A stretch of DNA of 64,000 nucleotides from Synechococcus sp. CS-1332. Lineage in GTDB: Bacteria > Cyanobacteriota > Cyanobacteriia > PCC-6307 > Cyanobiaceae. Positions within the stretch are counted from its first letter, which is position 1; the number at the start of each line of letters is the position of its first letter. The stretch lies in contig NZ_JAHLYP010000038.1 of NCBI RefSeq assembly GCF_025127995.1, forward strand, positions 1 through 64,000, in the 5' to 3' direction. The notes beneath the pieces are model-generated. The model ran no database searches and was not told the DNA's origin. It saw only the letters and a program-made list of their open reading frames with translations. Position numbers and translations under genes: made by a program. Below are positions 16,072 through 25,446 of the stretch, piece by piece.

Positions 16072-17949
16072 ATGGCGTCATCCTTTTCCCCTTCCGCTTC
16101 CTGCCACGGTTCCCGGGCGCACGACCGCCATGGTTCGGGCGTTCAGATCGCCCTGCTGGGGATGCCCAACACCGGCAAATCGACGCTCTTCAACCGGCTC
16201 ACCGGCGGCAATGCGCAGATCGCCAACTGGCCTGGTCTGACGGTGGAGCTGCTGCGGGGCCCGATGCCAAACGATGGCCATGGCACCACCTACGAGCTTT
16301 TGGACCTGCCGGGGATCCACGACCTCAGCGGCAGCAGTGAGGACGAGGCCTTGGTGCAGCGCTTCCTGCGCGACACCCCGCCCGATCTGGTGCTTGTGGT
16401 GCTCAATGCCAGCCAGATCAGCAGCCAGCTGCGGCTGTTGCTGCAGATCCGGCAGCTGGGTCTGCCGGTCGTGGCGGCGCTCAACATGAGCGATGAAGCC
16501 AAGCGGTTCGGCGTCGAGATTGATCATCAGGGGCTGTCCCAGGCCCTCGGCCTGCCGCTGCTGCCGGTGAGCGCTAAGCGGAACCAGGGAATTGCCGAAT
16601 TGCTCGATCAGTTACACCAATGGGGGGAAGCCCCCAGATGTGCCGACGCGGCGCTGCATGGCCTCCCTCAGCCGCAGGTTCCGGCACCGGAGGGGTGGCA
16701 GCAGGAGCTGGTGGCCCGTTATGTGACGCTGCCGGAGGGGTTGGTCAACGACCGCACCCGCCTGGTCGATCGCGTGCTGCTGCATCCGCTGCTCGGGGTG
16801 CTGATCTTCCTGGCGCTTGTGCTGGCGGTGTTCCAGCTGCTCTATGCGGTGACCACGCCCCTGCAGGATCTGCTCGGATCCGGGCTTGGCTGGATCCGGG
16901 GCAGTTGGCTTGTGCCAGGCCTGGAGGTGCTGGGCTTTCCTGGCTGGCTGCAGCACTTCCTGCTGGATGGCCTCTGGCTGGGCGTGAGCACGGTGGCCAG
17001 CTTCCTGCCCCTGATCTTCGTCTTCTACCTGCTGATCGGCAGCATCGAAGATTCGGGGTATCTGCCACGGGCCGCCTTTCTCATGGACGGGTTCATGCGC
17101 TGGCTGGGGCTGGATGGGCGGGCCTTTGTCTTGCAGGTCATGGGCTTCGGCTGCAATGTGCCCTCAATCTTGGGCACCAGGGTGATTCGGGATCGGGGCA
17201 TGCGCCTGCTGGCGATGTTGTGCATTCCCTTCGCTCTCTGCCAGGCCAGGTTGACCGTTTTCCTTTTCATGGCCGGGGTGTTCTTCCCCAGGCCCTGGTG
17301 GGCGCCAGGACTGGTGCTGTTCGGCTTTTATCTGATCAGTTTTGCAGCGGCCGTGATCACTGGTCTGGTGTTCAAACGGGCCTACCCGAGTGACGGGGCC
17401 TTCGTGCTGGAGCTGCCGCCCTATCGGGCCCCCAGCCTGAGCACCATCCTGCGCCGCGGCTGGACGTCGATGCTGAATTTCATGGTCACCACACGCATGT
17501 TCATCATCGTGGGTGCGGGTGCCATCTGGTTACTCACCAACCTGCCTCCGGGCGTCACGGAAGCCTCCGGGGGGTCGCTGGCGGCGGGGATCGGCCATCT
17601 GTTCCAGCCCCTGCTGGGTCCAATCGGCATGAATCCGGAGCTCACCGTGTCGTTGTTCTTTGGTTTCATCGCCAAGGAAATTCTTCTGGGGGCGATGGCG
17701 GTGATCTTCGGGACCAACGAATCAGGGCTCGCTGGTGCGATCCAGACCGCCATCACACCGTTGCAGTGCCTCAGCTTCATGACATTCGTGCTTCTCTACA
17801 CCCCTTGCCTGGGAACCGTGGCGGCCCAGATTCAGGAGTCCGGGAGCCGCAACTTCGCGCTGCTCTCGCTTGGCTGGTCCTTGTTGCTGGCCTGGGTAAT
17901 GGCCTTTCTTGTTTATCAGGGGGGGGGCTTGATCCTGTCCCTGCGCTGA
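16072..17949 (+). CDS. feoB: Ferrous iron transporter FeoB
   Basis: A 625-residue inner-membrane Fe(II) transporter with an N-terminal G-protein domain: G1 GMPNTGKSTLFNRLTG near residues 31-46, G2 region NWPGLTVE, G3 DLPGIHDL and G4 NMSD. These are followed by the gate/core membrane domain of about 8-10 helices containing GFGCNVPSILGTRVIRDRGM and a second half with FIAKEILLGAMAVIFG. I chose the ATG at 16072; an upstream ATG at 16027 overlaps the ferritin-like gene. Length and motifs are normal. The gene lies directly after the ferritin-like gene, and feoA is convergent downstream. Confidence 0.93.
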   Translation: MASSFSPSASCHGSRAHDRHGSGVQIALLGMPNTGKSTLFNRLTGGNAQIANWPGLTVELLRGPMPNDGHGTTYELLDLPGIHDLSGSSEDEALVQRFLRDTPPDLVLVVLNASQISSQLRLLLQIRQLGLPVVAALNMSDEAKRFGVEIDHQGLSQALGLPLLPVSAKRNQGIAELLDQLHQWGEAPRCADAALHGLPQPQVPAPEGWQQELVARYVTLPEGLVNDRTRLVDRVLLHPLLGVLIFLALVLAVFQLLYAVTTPLQDLLGSGLGWIRGSWLVPGLEVLGFPGWLQHFLLDGLWLGVSTVASFLPLIFVFYLLIGSIEDSGYLPRAAFLMDGFMRWLGLDGRAFVLQVMGFGCNVPSILGTRVIRDRGMRLLAMLCIPFALCQARLTVFLFMAGVFFPRPWWAPGLVLFGFYLISFAAAVITGLVFKRAYPSDGAFVLELPPYRAPSLSTILRRGWTSMLNFMVTTRMFIIVGAGAIWLLTNLPPGVTEASGGSLAAGIGHLFQPLLGPIGMNPELTVSLFFGFIAKEILLGAMAVIFGTNESGLAGAIQTAITPLQCLSFMTFVLLYTPCLGTVAAQIQESGSRNFALLSLGWSLLLAWVMAFLVYQGGGLILSLR

Positions 17950-17987
17950 GTCGACACGACAGCTGCGCCGCACCAGATGGCGATCAC

Positions 17988-18221
17988 TCAGCCTGGTGGG
18001 ATCAATGTCACCTCCATTTCGGCCGCCTGTTCCTGGCGCAGCATGAATTCCACCAGCCCACTGGCAAGATGCAGAATTCCGCCGGGTTTGCCACGGCGCA
18101 GTACCTCGATCTCCACCCCTGGTCTGACCCCCATCGCCAGCAGACGACCTTGTAGTTCCGGATGCAGTGGCAAACAGTTGACCCATACACGTGTACCTTC
18201 CGGAACCTGACTGAGGGGCAT
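17988..18221 (-). CDS. feoA: Ferrous iron transport protein A (FeoA)
   Basis: A 77-residue SH3-like protein starting MPLSQVPEGTRVWVNCLP, with QGRLLAMGVRPGVEIEVLRR and the terminal MEVTLIP of the FeoA family. FeoA is a small cytosolic partner of FeoB needed for Fe(II) uptake. It lies tail-to-tail with feoB (38 bp between the stops) rather than in the usual feoA-feoB operon, so it has its own promoter. The ATG at 18221 gives the family N-terminus; the frame is open to 18266. Confidence 0.88.
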   Translation of the reverse strand: MPLSQVPEGTRVWVNCLPLHPELQGRLLAMGVRPGVEIEVLRRGKPGGILHLASGLVEFMLRQEQAAEMEVTLIPPG

Positions 18222-18340
18222 CAATCTTTCTTTCCCAAGGAACCAACCTAGGACAGATCCTGTCAATCTCCGATCTCAGAACGTTGTGCTCAAGCGGCTG
18301 TTTGTGACAGGTAGTGGTTCCGACTGATTCGCCTGGACGA

Positions 18341-19450
18341 TCACTCAGCCTGCAGGTCCGCCACCCCCAGACCACACCCCGGGCAGGGCCGCATCGGATA
18401 AGTGTTGAAGGGGAAGCGGGGGGGCTGGAAGGGTTCGATGCCCTGGCGTCGATCGAAGCGCACCATCCCGACGGTGCCGTTGGCGGCCACCACCAGCGCT
18501 GTGCGTCCCAGCCGGCGCTGGCTGCGGGCCCAGCTGCCGGTGTTGTAGTACGTGATGTGGCAGGGGCCGCCGCCCTCGCTGAGCGGCTCCGGCAGGCCCA
18601 GGGGTGTGGCTTCGGGGATGTGGGTGTGGCCGTTGATCAGCCCGTCGAGGGCCTGCGGGCCTCGCCCTTCCCGTTGCAGGTGCTGGACGATCCGGCGCTT
18701 GATCAGCCGGTCGTGCCCCGTGCGGCTCTTGAGGGCACTCTCGAGCACAAAGGCCAGGGAGAAGCCACCGGAGGAGTTGAGCCCCCGGCTGATCGGGATC
18801 GGCCACTCCTGGTGACTGGCGAGCAGATCCACGGCGCCCTGCAGGATGCCCTCCGCGTTCCAGCCGGCTGGCAGTGGCCCGTTGGCCGGCCGGGTGAAGG
18901 GTGACAGCAGGCCATTGATGCCGGCGCTGTAGTGCTCCTGCAGCCGGGCCAGACCCTCGGCAGCACCGGCGTGGAAGCGGATCAGCCGGTCGTACTCATC
19001 GCCGTGGCGCACCAGCAGCCGCTGGCCGGCGGGGGTGCGGTACATGTCCTGACGGCGAATCGAGAAGCCTGGACGCTCCAGGCCGGCATGGCGGCGCAGG
19101 TAGGCGTCGTGGTTGCCGGGGATGTAAGTGATCGCCACCCCGTTCCGGTGCAGGGCCTGGAGGCGCTCCAGCACCCGGCGGTGGGAGGCCCGCAACAGCT
19201 GGGCCTTGAGCAGCTTCTCGCTGGCCAGGGGATCGTCGTCCACCCCGGCCAGAAGGGAGTCGATCAGATCGGTGAGAAAATCGGCATCGACATTGGCATT
19301 GAAGCGGATCGCCTGCAGGTCGATGATGTCGCCGACCAGAAACAACTGCCTGGGCCGGATGCACTCCAGAAAGGCCGCCAGGTGGCCGGCTTCGCACTGA
19401 TTGGAGCCCAGATGCAGATCCGAGATGAACAGGGCGTCGCAGGTGAGCAC
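18341..19450 (-). CDS. Calcineurin-like metallophosphoesterase (LpxH-like)
   Basis: A 369-residue protein with all metallophosphoesterase motifs in order: ALFISDLHLG at the N-terminus, LVGDIIDLQA near residue 38, YIPGNHDAY near residue 110, RHGDEYDRLI and NGHTHIPEA near residue 274. The N-terminal ~280 residues resemble UDP-2,3-diacylglucosamine diphosphatase-type enzymes of lipid A synthesis, but the longer C-terminus leaves the substrate uncertain. The start is a GTG; no earlier ATG fits the family. Two cysteines at the C-terminus (RPCPGCGLG) are unusual. It is not obviously in an operon. Confidence 0.75.
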   Translation of the reverse strand: MLTCDALFISDLHLGSNQCEAGHLAAFLECIRPRQLFLVGDIIDLQAIRFNANVDADFLTDLIDSLLAGVDDDPLASEKLLKAQLLRASHRRVLERLQALHRNGVAITYIPGNHDAYLRRHAGLERPGFSIRRQDMYRTPAGQRLLVRHGDEYDRLIRFHAGAAEGLARLQEHYSAGINGLLSPFTRPANGPLPAGWNAEGILQGAVDLLASHQEWPIPISRGLNSSGGFSLAFVLESALKSRTGHDRLIKRRIVQHLQREGRGPQALDGLINGHTHIPEATPLGLPEPLSEGGGPCHITYYNTGSWARSQRRLGRTALVVAANGTVGMVRFDRRQGIEPFQPPRFPFNTYPMRPCPGCGLGVADLQAE

Positions 19451-19682
19451 AACCTTCCGGCAGGTGGATAGGCGCCCAGATGCTTGGCGCGATCAGGCGT
19501 GAAGCCCCGTCATGGTGCCACGATCCCGGCGGGGATCACGGCTGGGCCTGCATCAGCGAACAAGGCGGAATTCTGTCGGGTGCGCATAGTTTTTTGGGCA
19601 CGCCACCCCTGCGCCCACGTCCGTTGTCTGCCGCACCATCCCAGGTGATTGGAAACACGCGGCGACGCGCGCCCGACATCCT

Positions 19683-20699
19683 TCAGCCAGCCTGTTGCCA
19701 GAGGCGCAGCAGCTCTTCCCGGTCGCCCGGCGAGGGGGGCGGCAGGCGCTTCACGCCGCGGGCGGCCGGGCTGCCGCCGCCGCCGCCTGCGCCGCGGAAC
19801 CCCAGGCGCCTGAGTACAGCCTGGCCTTCCTGGGAGAGCAGAAAGGCCACAAACCGCTCGCCGTCCTGGTGCCCGCCGGCCGCTTGCCCCCGCAGCACGG
19901 CCGCTGCCAGCACCGTCTCGATGGTGGGATCGGGAACAAGAAGCACGTAGCCCCCCGGCTGCTGGCGGCCGGCCTCCTGCTGGCGAGCCAGGGCCGAGGC
20001 TTCGTACACCAGGGCCAGGTCGCCTTCGTTGGGGCCGCCGCTGATGAATTCCTGCAGCAGGATGTCGGTGGAGCGGGCCGGCCTGTAGACGGCGCGGCGC
20101 AGGGCGGAGGCACAGTCGGCGCCGTTCTGGTCCCGGCACCAGAGCGCCAGGGTGAGTTGGCCCGAGTTGGAGCGCATCGGATCGGCGCTGCGCAGGTCGA
20201 CGCTGCCCCAGTTTGCCGGGGCACCCAGGGCCCCCCATTGGCCCGCCGCCGTGGCCCGCCGCAGCTGGGACCAGGAGAAGCGGCCGTCCGGGAACAGCCG
20301 CTTGGCCCGCTCGGGCCAGGCCACGGCCACCAGCAGGGTGCGGGCGACGGGAACCGGGGGTTGCAGGAAGGGTGCCGGCTCCCCCTGGGCCTGGAGCTCG
20401 CCGGACAACTGGTTCAGCAGATCCCGGTTGGCGGGGATCAGCACCCGCGGCCGTTCCGGCCCCTCCTCCCGGGCGCGGTTGACCATGTCCTGGGAGCCCT
20501 GCACCGTCCAGTTCAGGTCGATGCCGCCGTGGCGGCGCTCGAACAGGGGTTCAAGTTCGCCCATGGCGCCGGCCAGCTCGGACCCCACCGCTACGAGCAG
20601 CGGCCGCCGCAGCCCGGGTAGGGGTGCGGTCGCCAGGGCCAGGGAAGCACCGGCGATCAGGAGCGAAAGCAGGCGCCTGCGGCTCAGGGTCGCTTCCAA
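19683..20699 (-). CDS. Extracellular solute-binding protein (type II periplasmic fold)
   Basis: A 338-residue exported protein. The N-terminus has an Arg-rich stretch LSRRRLLSLLIAGASLALAT, a likely Tat or Sec signal. The mature part looks like a substrate-binding protein: LLVAVGSELAGAMGELEPLF, NWTVQGSQDMVNRAREEGPE, LLVAVAWPERAKRLF and SADPMRSNSGQLTLALW. The C-terminus has EDGE-type FVAFLLSQEGQAVLRRLGF. The start is not certain; I chose a TTG at 20699 because no ATG precedes the signal. It is divergent from a lipoprotein with a similar binding region plus a VWA domain, so the two probably share a system. Confidence 0.65.
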   Translation of the reverse strand: MEATLSRRRLLSLLIAGASLALATAPLPGLRRPLLVAVGSELAGAMGELEPLFERRHGGIDLNWTVQGSQDMVNRAREEGPERPRVLIPANRDLLNQLSGELQAQGEPAPFLQPPVPVARTLLVAVAWPERAKRLFPDGRFSWSQLRRATAAGQWGALGAPANWGSVDLRSADPMRSNSGQLTLALWCRDQNGADCASALRRAVYRPARSTDILLQEFISGGPNEGDLALVYEASALARQQEAGRQQPGGYVLLVPDPTIETVLAAAVLRGQAAGGHQDGERFVAFLLSQEGQAVLRRLGFRGAGGGGGSPAARGVKRLPPPSPGDREELLRLWQQAG

Positions 20700-20813
20700 G
20701 GGGGGGCGGTCCAGGTGCGATGCAGTCTGAACGCGGCGGCGGCAGCCGCCATCGGCTCCGCTGAAGCCACCGGCCCTTGCCAGCAGAATGGCGGCACCTT
20801 TCCGTTCAGCTCC

Positions 20814-22499
20814 ATGGCACGGGCCCTGCGGTTGGCCGGCTTCACCACCGCGCTCCTCGCCCTGCCGATCGGCGGGTGCAACCTTGGGGCCCCGCCGCCC
20901 CTGGAGCTGGAGATGCTGGTGGGCAGTGCCCTGAAGGGCTTCTGCCAGGAGGCGGCCAAGGCCATGGCCCAGTCGCCGCCGCGGCTGGCCGATCGCACCC
21001 CCGTGCTGCTGCGCTGTCGGGCCGCCGGCAGCGGCGATGTGGTCAGCGAAATGGAAACCCACGCCCGGGGGGTGCTCCAGGGCGGCCAGGCGGCCGAGGA
21101 TGCGCGCATCCCCACGTTGGTCTCGGTGGATGGCGAGATCTATCTCGACCTGCTGCGGCATCGGCTGCAGCGCCTGGCGCCCACCCGGGAGCTGATTCCG
21201 GCGCCGGCCGATGCGCCGGCCCTGGCCTCCAGTCCGATGGTGTTCATGACCACCGCGGCCCTGGCGAAGGGGCTCGATCGGCCCGATCCCTTCACCGCCC
21301 TGGCCCGCAGCAGCGACCACCGCCAGCTGGATCCGGCCGGCCCCTCTCAGCCGATCCGCTACGTCCACACCGCGCCGACCCGCTCCAACTCGGGCCTGCA
21401 GACCCTTGTGGCAATGGTGGCTGAAGTGGCCGGCAAACGGCCCGAGGTGCTCACCCTGGCGGATGTGCAGGCCCACGGCGAGAAGGTGGCGGCGATCGAG
21501 CGCCATGTGACCCGCTATGGCAGCTCCACCGACGAACTCGCCCGGGCCATGCAGCGCAACGGCCCCTTCTGGGCCTCTGTGGGGTCGGTCTATGAGTCGT
21601 CGGTGGTGGCGGTCAACGCCTCCCGCCAGCCCGACCAGGAGCCCTTCAAGGCGGTGTACCCGAGGGCCACCTACGCCAGCACGATGCGGGCGATCCTGCC
21701 TGACGGCCCCTGGGTGTCCCAGCAGGAGAAGCAGGCGGCCCTGCTGATCATCGAGCGGCTCCAAAGCCCCGAGATCCAGCGCCTGGCGGCCGGACAGGGT
21801 CTGCGGCCGGCCAACCCGGCCGTGCCCCCCAGCCGCGTCACGGCGGCCTACGGCGCCGATCCACGGGCCGTCTACGACTCCCTGCGGGCGCCGAAGCCGG
21901 AGGTGGTGGAGGCGATCATCACCCTCTGGCGCAACCAGGCCAAGAAGCCCTCCCGGGTGGCCCTGGTGGTGGACAGCTCCGGGTCGATGAAGGGGGAAAA
22001 GCTGCCGGCTGCCCAGCGCAGCCTGCAGGCCTACCTGGCCCAGATCGGTCCGCGGGACACCGTGGGACTGTTCGATTTCGACAACCGGCTGCGGCCACCG
22101 GTGGTGGTAACAGGAGGAGGCCCGGGCAGTGAGCCGGTGGGCCGTTTCATCGCCTCGCTGGAGGCGGAGGGCGGCACCGTGCTCTACGACGCCATCCAGC
22201 AGGGCCGTGATTGGTTGCGCCTCACCCGGCGCCCCGGCGAAATCCTGGCGGTGGTGGTGCTCACCGATGGCCAGGACAACGGCTCGCGCCTTTCCCTCGA
22301 CGGGCTGGGCAGCGAACTGCAGCGCAGTGGCTTCGCCAGTGATGAACGCATCGGCGTGTTCACCATGGGCTACGGCAACCAGGGGGACTTCGATCCCGCT
22401 GTGCTGCGCCGCATCGCCGAGAGCAACGGCGGCGATTTCACCACCGGCACCGCGGACAGCATCCGCCGCCGCATGGAAGATCTGCAGATGGCCTTCTGA
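20814..22499 (+). CDS. Lipoprotein: solute-binding region fused to a VWA domain
   Basis: A 561-residue protein. The N-terminal signal ends in a lipobox (LALPIGGC, Cys about residue 22), so it is a lipoprotein. Residues ~30-350 resemble an extracellular solute-binding protein (HTAPTRSNSGLQTLVAMV, VYPRATYASTMRAILPDGPW, and EIQRLAAGQGLRPANP). The last ~180 residues are a von Willebrand A domain with the MIDAS motif VDSSGSMKG, the Thr loop GGTVLYDAI and LTDGQDNGSR, so the metal site looks intact. VWA domains mediate metal-dependent protein contacts. The stop overlaps the next start (TGATG). It is divergent from a related binding protein. Confidence 0.75.
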   Translation: MARALRLAGFTTALLALPIGGCNLGAPPPLELEMLVGSALKGFCQEAAKAMAQSPPRLADRTPVLLRCRAAGSGDVVSEMETHARGVLQGGQAAEDARIPTLVSVDGEIYLDLLRHRLQRLAPTRELIPAPADAPALASSPMVFMTTAALAKGLDRPDPFTALARSSDHRQLDPAGPSQPIRYVHTAPTRSNSGLQTLVAMVAEVAGKRPEVLTLADVQAHGEKVAAIERHVTRYGSSTDELARAMQRNGPFWASVGSVYESSVVAVNASRQPDQEPFKAVYPRATYASTMRAILPDGPWVSQQEKQAALLIIERLQSPEIQRLAAGQGLRPANPAVPPSRVTAAYGADPRAVYDSLRAPKPEVVEAIITLWRNQAKKPSRVALVVDSSGSMKGEKLPAAQRSLQAYLAQIGPRDTVGLFDFDNRLRPPVVVTGGGPGSEPVGRFIASLEAEGGTVLYDAIQQGRDWLRLTRRPGEILAVVVLTDGQDNGSRLSLDGLGSELQRSGFASDERIGVFTMGYGNQGDFDPAVLRRIAESNGGDFTTGTADSIRRRMEDLQMAF

Positions 22500-23260
22500 T
22501 GGCGGCACTGGGCTGGGCCAACCCTCTTGACCATCCCCTGGCGGTCGCCGCCGGCGGTGTCGGCCTGGTGGTGCTGGTGCGCGGCGTCGGGTGGGCTCTT
22601 CCCCTGGCGATCGTGCCGGCCGTCGCCCTCAGCGTGGCCGGCGCCGCTCTTCTGGCCCGGGGTGGGGCGGCCGGACGCCGCAGCCGCACGCAGCGGCTCC
22701 ATGCCCAGCGGCTCGATGCGGGTCTGGAGGAAGCCCTGGATCGGGCCAGCGGCCTGGCGGTGACGGCCATGGCATTGCGCGAGGAGGCCGTGGTCCGCTT
22801 CACCGACCCCGGCCATCTGGAGGCCCTCGGCAGCGTTCAGCTCTGCTGCGAGCGGCTGCAGCAACTGCCGGAGCGGCTGCAGGAACGCCGGCCCCTGTTG
22901 GAGTCGGGCGGGGGGCGGCGCCTGGATCCCGACGACCTGGCCCGACGCCTGGCCCGGGAAGAGAAATCCCTGCAGCGGGAGGCGGAGGGCCCCCTGCGCC
23001 AGGAGCGGCGACGGCTGGTGGACCAGCTGCGCCGCAATCTGCATGCGGCGCGCCAGGGGATGGACGAACGGGAGGCCCGCTTGCTGGCCCTGGCCACCCG
23101 GCTGGAGGCCATCGATGGCGGCCTGCAGCAACTGCGCCGTCAGGTTGATCACCAGTGGCCCAGCACCGAGGCCAGCGATGCCGCCATGGCGACGGCGATC
23201 GAGCCGCTCGACGAGGCCCTCGATCAGATCGAGCGGTCTCTGGACGCCGGCACCGCCTGA
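22499..23260 (+). CDS. Membrane-anchored coiled-coil protein
   Basis: A 253-residue protein with two adjacent hydrophobic segments near the N-terminus (AVAAGGVGLVVLVRGVGWAL and VPAVALSVAGAALLARGG) and then ~190 residues rich in Leu, Glu, Arg and Gln. That part probably forms long helices or coiled coils (ERLQQLPERLQERRPLLESG, LRQERRRLVDQLRRNLHAAR). The start codon overlaps the stop of the VWA lipoprotein gene, so the two are translationally coupled and likely act together. No family name is recognised. The 3' end overlaps the convergent PhoX-like gene by 37 bp. Confidence 0.6.
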   Translation: MAALGWANPLDHPLAVAAGGVGLVVLVRGVGWALPLAIVPAVALSVAGAALLARGGAAGRRSRTQRLHAQRLDAGLEEALDRASGLAVTAMALREEAVVRFTDPGHLEALGSVQLCCERLQQLPERLQERRPLLESGGGRRLDPDDLARRLAREEKSLQREAEGPLRQERRRLVDQLRRNLHAARQGMDEREARLLALATRLEAIDGGLQQLRRQVDHQWPSTEASDAAMATAIEPLDEALDQIERSLDAGTA

Positions 23261-25446
23261 TCGGCCAGCAGCGGCCCGCCAGCGAGCCGGCGGATCGCCA
23301 CCACCCCGGGGCGGGGTGACCGGCCCGGCACGCCGGAGGGCCAGTTGGAACCCAGCGGCACCCAGCGCAGCTGCTCGAAGGGACGCCCGGAGCGATCCAC
23401 CAGCCGGTGGGCCTGGGCCTCACGGGCCTCCGCAGAAGGGCGGGTGCCGTTGTCCTCGCCCGGGTGCTGCACCGCCAGGAACAGGGTGGATTCGCCGCCG
23501 TCGAAGCAGGGGCCGGCGAGCTCGCACTCCATCGGCCCGATGGCGAAGCAGAAGGCCTCGCCGGCGTGGGGGCCACGGCTGGGCAGCACCCAGCAGCTGT
23601 TGTTGCCGAACAGATCCAGATCGGCCGATTTCGTCGAGCGGTCGGTCACCATCCAGATGGCCCCCTGCCGGTCGATGGCGAGGTTGTCGGGATTGGCAAA
23701 GCCCATCCCCCCCTGCCACGGGGCCCCGCCGGTGGCCACCATCCGCCAGCGGAAGGAGCCAGCCCGGGCCGGGCCGTCGTCGGCCAGGCGCATGATCCAG
23801 CCGAAGGGCCAGGAGGCCTGACCTTTGGGCCCACGGAAGATGGCCGGGTCGGCCCGGCCGTCGTCGCTGCCGCCCCCGGCGGTGAAGGCGATCAGCAGGT
23901 CCCCGTTGAGCGGATCGATCACCGTGTCCTCGGGCCGGGCCGCGGGGGTGGCCCCGATGGCGCAGGCGGCCAGGTGGGCATCGATCAGGATCGCCCCCAT
24001 CCGCTCCTCCCCCTCGCCGGGGTAGAGGTCGGCCAGGGTGGCGAACCGGCGCCGGTAGGCCGCCACGGCCGCGTCGCTGGCGAAGGCTTCGGCGCCGGGC
24101 CTGCGGCGGTCGCTGTGGGGCAGCAGCACCGCCTGCTCCACGCCGTGGCGGGCGAAGTGGCCAGGGCCGAGCGGTGCCACAGGGGTGGAGGGCTCCAGCG
24201 ACAGCCAGCGGCCCCGGCCCTCGCCGCCGCCGGCGCCCGGCGGATCGAACCTGGCCACCTCAAGGCGTCCGGCAGCGAACAGCTCCGAATTGGCCGGGTC
24301 GGCCGGATCGCGGATCGGTTTGTCGCTGACGAAGCGGTAGAGGTGACCGCCGTGGCGGTCGCAGCCGGAATAGACGATCAGGGGCTGGCCGGCGACGGCC
24401 TTCACGGCCACCGCCTCGTGCCGGAAGCGGCCCAGCCAGCTGTGCTTCACCGCGGCGCGCTCGGGCCGGCGCGGGTCGACCTCCACCATCCAGCCGTACT
24501 TGTTGCCCGCCAGGCCGAAGGGATTGCCGAGGCCGTCGAGGCGCTGGCCGTCGTAGGCGAAGGGACGGGCGGCGGGGGAGACGGAGGAGCCGTCGGCGTG
24601 CACCGCCTCGGCCACCTGGCTCTGCATGTTTTCCTCGGCGCTGAGCACCGTGCCCCAGGGGGTCTCGCCGCCGGCGCAATTGGCGAAGCTGCCGATGATC
24701 GCGTCCCCCAGTCCGTCGTCGTAGCCGAGCCGCCCACGGCGCCGGAACACGGCCGCCGCTGGCCCCGAGCTGCGCAGCCGCTGGGCGGGATCGCGCCAGC
24801 CGCTGAGGCCGGTGATGCGCCGATCGAAGCGGCCGGGCCGCCGTCGCCAGGGGCCGCCCGGCTGCCGCTCCAGCTCGATCACGCCGATACCCAAGTCGGC
24901 CATGCCGGCCGCCGCCAGCTGGCGGATGGTCTCCAGCAGCGGGTCGTCCGCCGCCAGGCTGGCGGCATCCACCCGGCCGCCCCGGGCCGCCAGGGCTTCG
25001 ATCACGGCATCGAACGGCAGCGTCCCGCCCACGGCTTCGGCATAGCCCTCGCGCCAGGCCTTGGCGCTGATGTATTCGAAGTTGACCGTCAGCAGGGCCC
25101 GATCCGCGGCCAGGGCCAGGAAGGCGAGGTGATCGTTGTTGAAGCCGAAGCGGCCTTCGGCCACAGGATCCCCCCAGACCGCCACCACGTCGGCCCGGAA
25201 GCCATCCGGCAGCACCAGCCGGTCCTCCAGCTCGATGCGGGCGTAGGTGCGGCGCTGGCTGTCGGCATCAAGCCCGTCGCTGGGCACCGGCAGGGGGGTG
25301 GGCACCACCGGGAAAGGGCTGTCGCCCTTTCGGGGAGCCGCCGACAGGCTCGTCGCCGCCGAACCCGCTGCCGCCGAGGGCAGGGCCGCATTGGCGAAGG
25401 AGCAGGCGCCGATGCCGAGCAGGGAGAGCAGATCGCGGCGGTTCAT
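23224..25446 (-). CDS. PhoX-family alkaline phosphatase (DUF839)
   Basis: A 740-residue exported protein. It begins MNRRDLLSLLGIGACSFANA, a twin-arginine-type signal used by PhoX enzymes. The body has DUF839/PhoX stretches: GFNNDHLAFLALA, EYISAKAWREGYAEAVGGT, NCAGGETPWGTVLSAEEN near residue 265, KYGWMVEVDPRRPE, KHSWLGRFRHEAVAVKAV and FANPDNLAIDRQGAIWMVTD. PhoX enzymes are Ca/Fe-dependent periplasmic phosphomonoesterases used to recover organic phosphate. The start codon overlaps the stop of the upstream phytase-like gene (ATGA), so both are probably expressed together. The length is within the range of long cyanobacterial PhoX-like proteins. Confidence 0.8.
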   Translation of the reverse strand: MNRRDLLSLLGIGACSFANAALPSAAAGSAATSLSAAPRKGDSPFPVVPTPLPVPSDGLDADSQRRTYARIELEDRLVLPDGFRADVVAVWGDPVAEGRFGFNNDHLAFLALAADRALLTVNFEYISAKAWREGYAEAVGGTLPFDAVIEALAARGGRVDAASLAADDPLLETIRQLAAAGMADLGIGVIELERQPGGPWRRRPGRFDRRITGLSGWRDPAQRLRSSGPAAAVFRRRGRLGYDDGLGDAIIGSFANCAGGETPWGTVLSAEENMQSQVAEAVHADGSSVSPAARPFAYDGQRLDGLGNPFGLAGNKYGWMVEVDPRRPERAAVKHSWLGRFRHEAVAVKAVAGQPLIVYSGCDRHGGHLYRFVSDKPIRDPADPANSELFAAGRLEVARFDPPGAGGGEGRGRWLSLEPSTPVAPLGPGHFARHGVEQAVLLPHSDRRRPGAEAFASDAAVAAYRRRFATLADLYPGEGEERMGAILIDAHLAACAIGATPAARPEDTVIDPLNGDLLIAFTAGGGSDDGRADPAIFRGPKGQASWPFGWIMRLADDGPARAGSFRWRMVATGGAPWQGGMGFANPDNLAIDRQGAIWMVTDRSTKSADLDLFGNNSCWVLPSRGPHAGEAFCFAIGPMECELAGPCFDGGESTLFLAVQHPGEDNGTRPSAEAREAQAHRLVDRSGRPFEQLRWVPLGSNWPSGVPGRSPRPGVVAIRRLAGGPLLADQAVPASRDRSI

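Noticed and set aside
20700-22508. Upstream extension of the minus-strand solute-binding gene through the VWA gene
   Set aside because: The extension is antisense to a clear lipoprotein-VWA gene and has low-complexity Gly/Arg/His-rich sequence; the protein-like part starts at the signal sequence near 20699.
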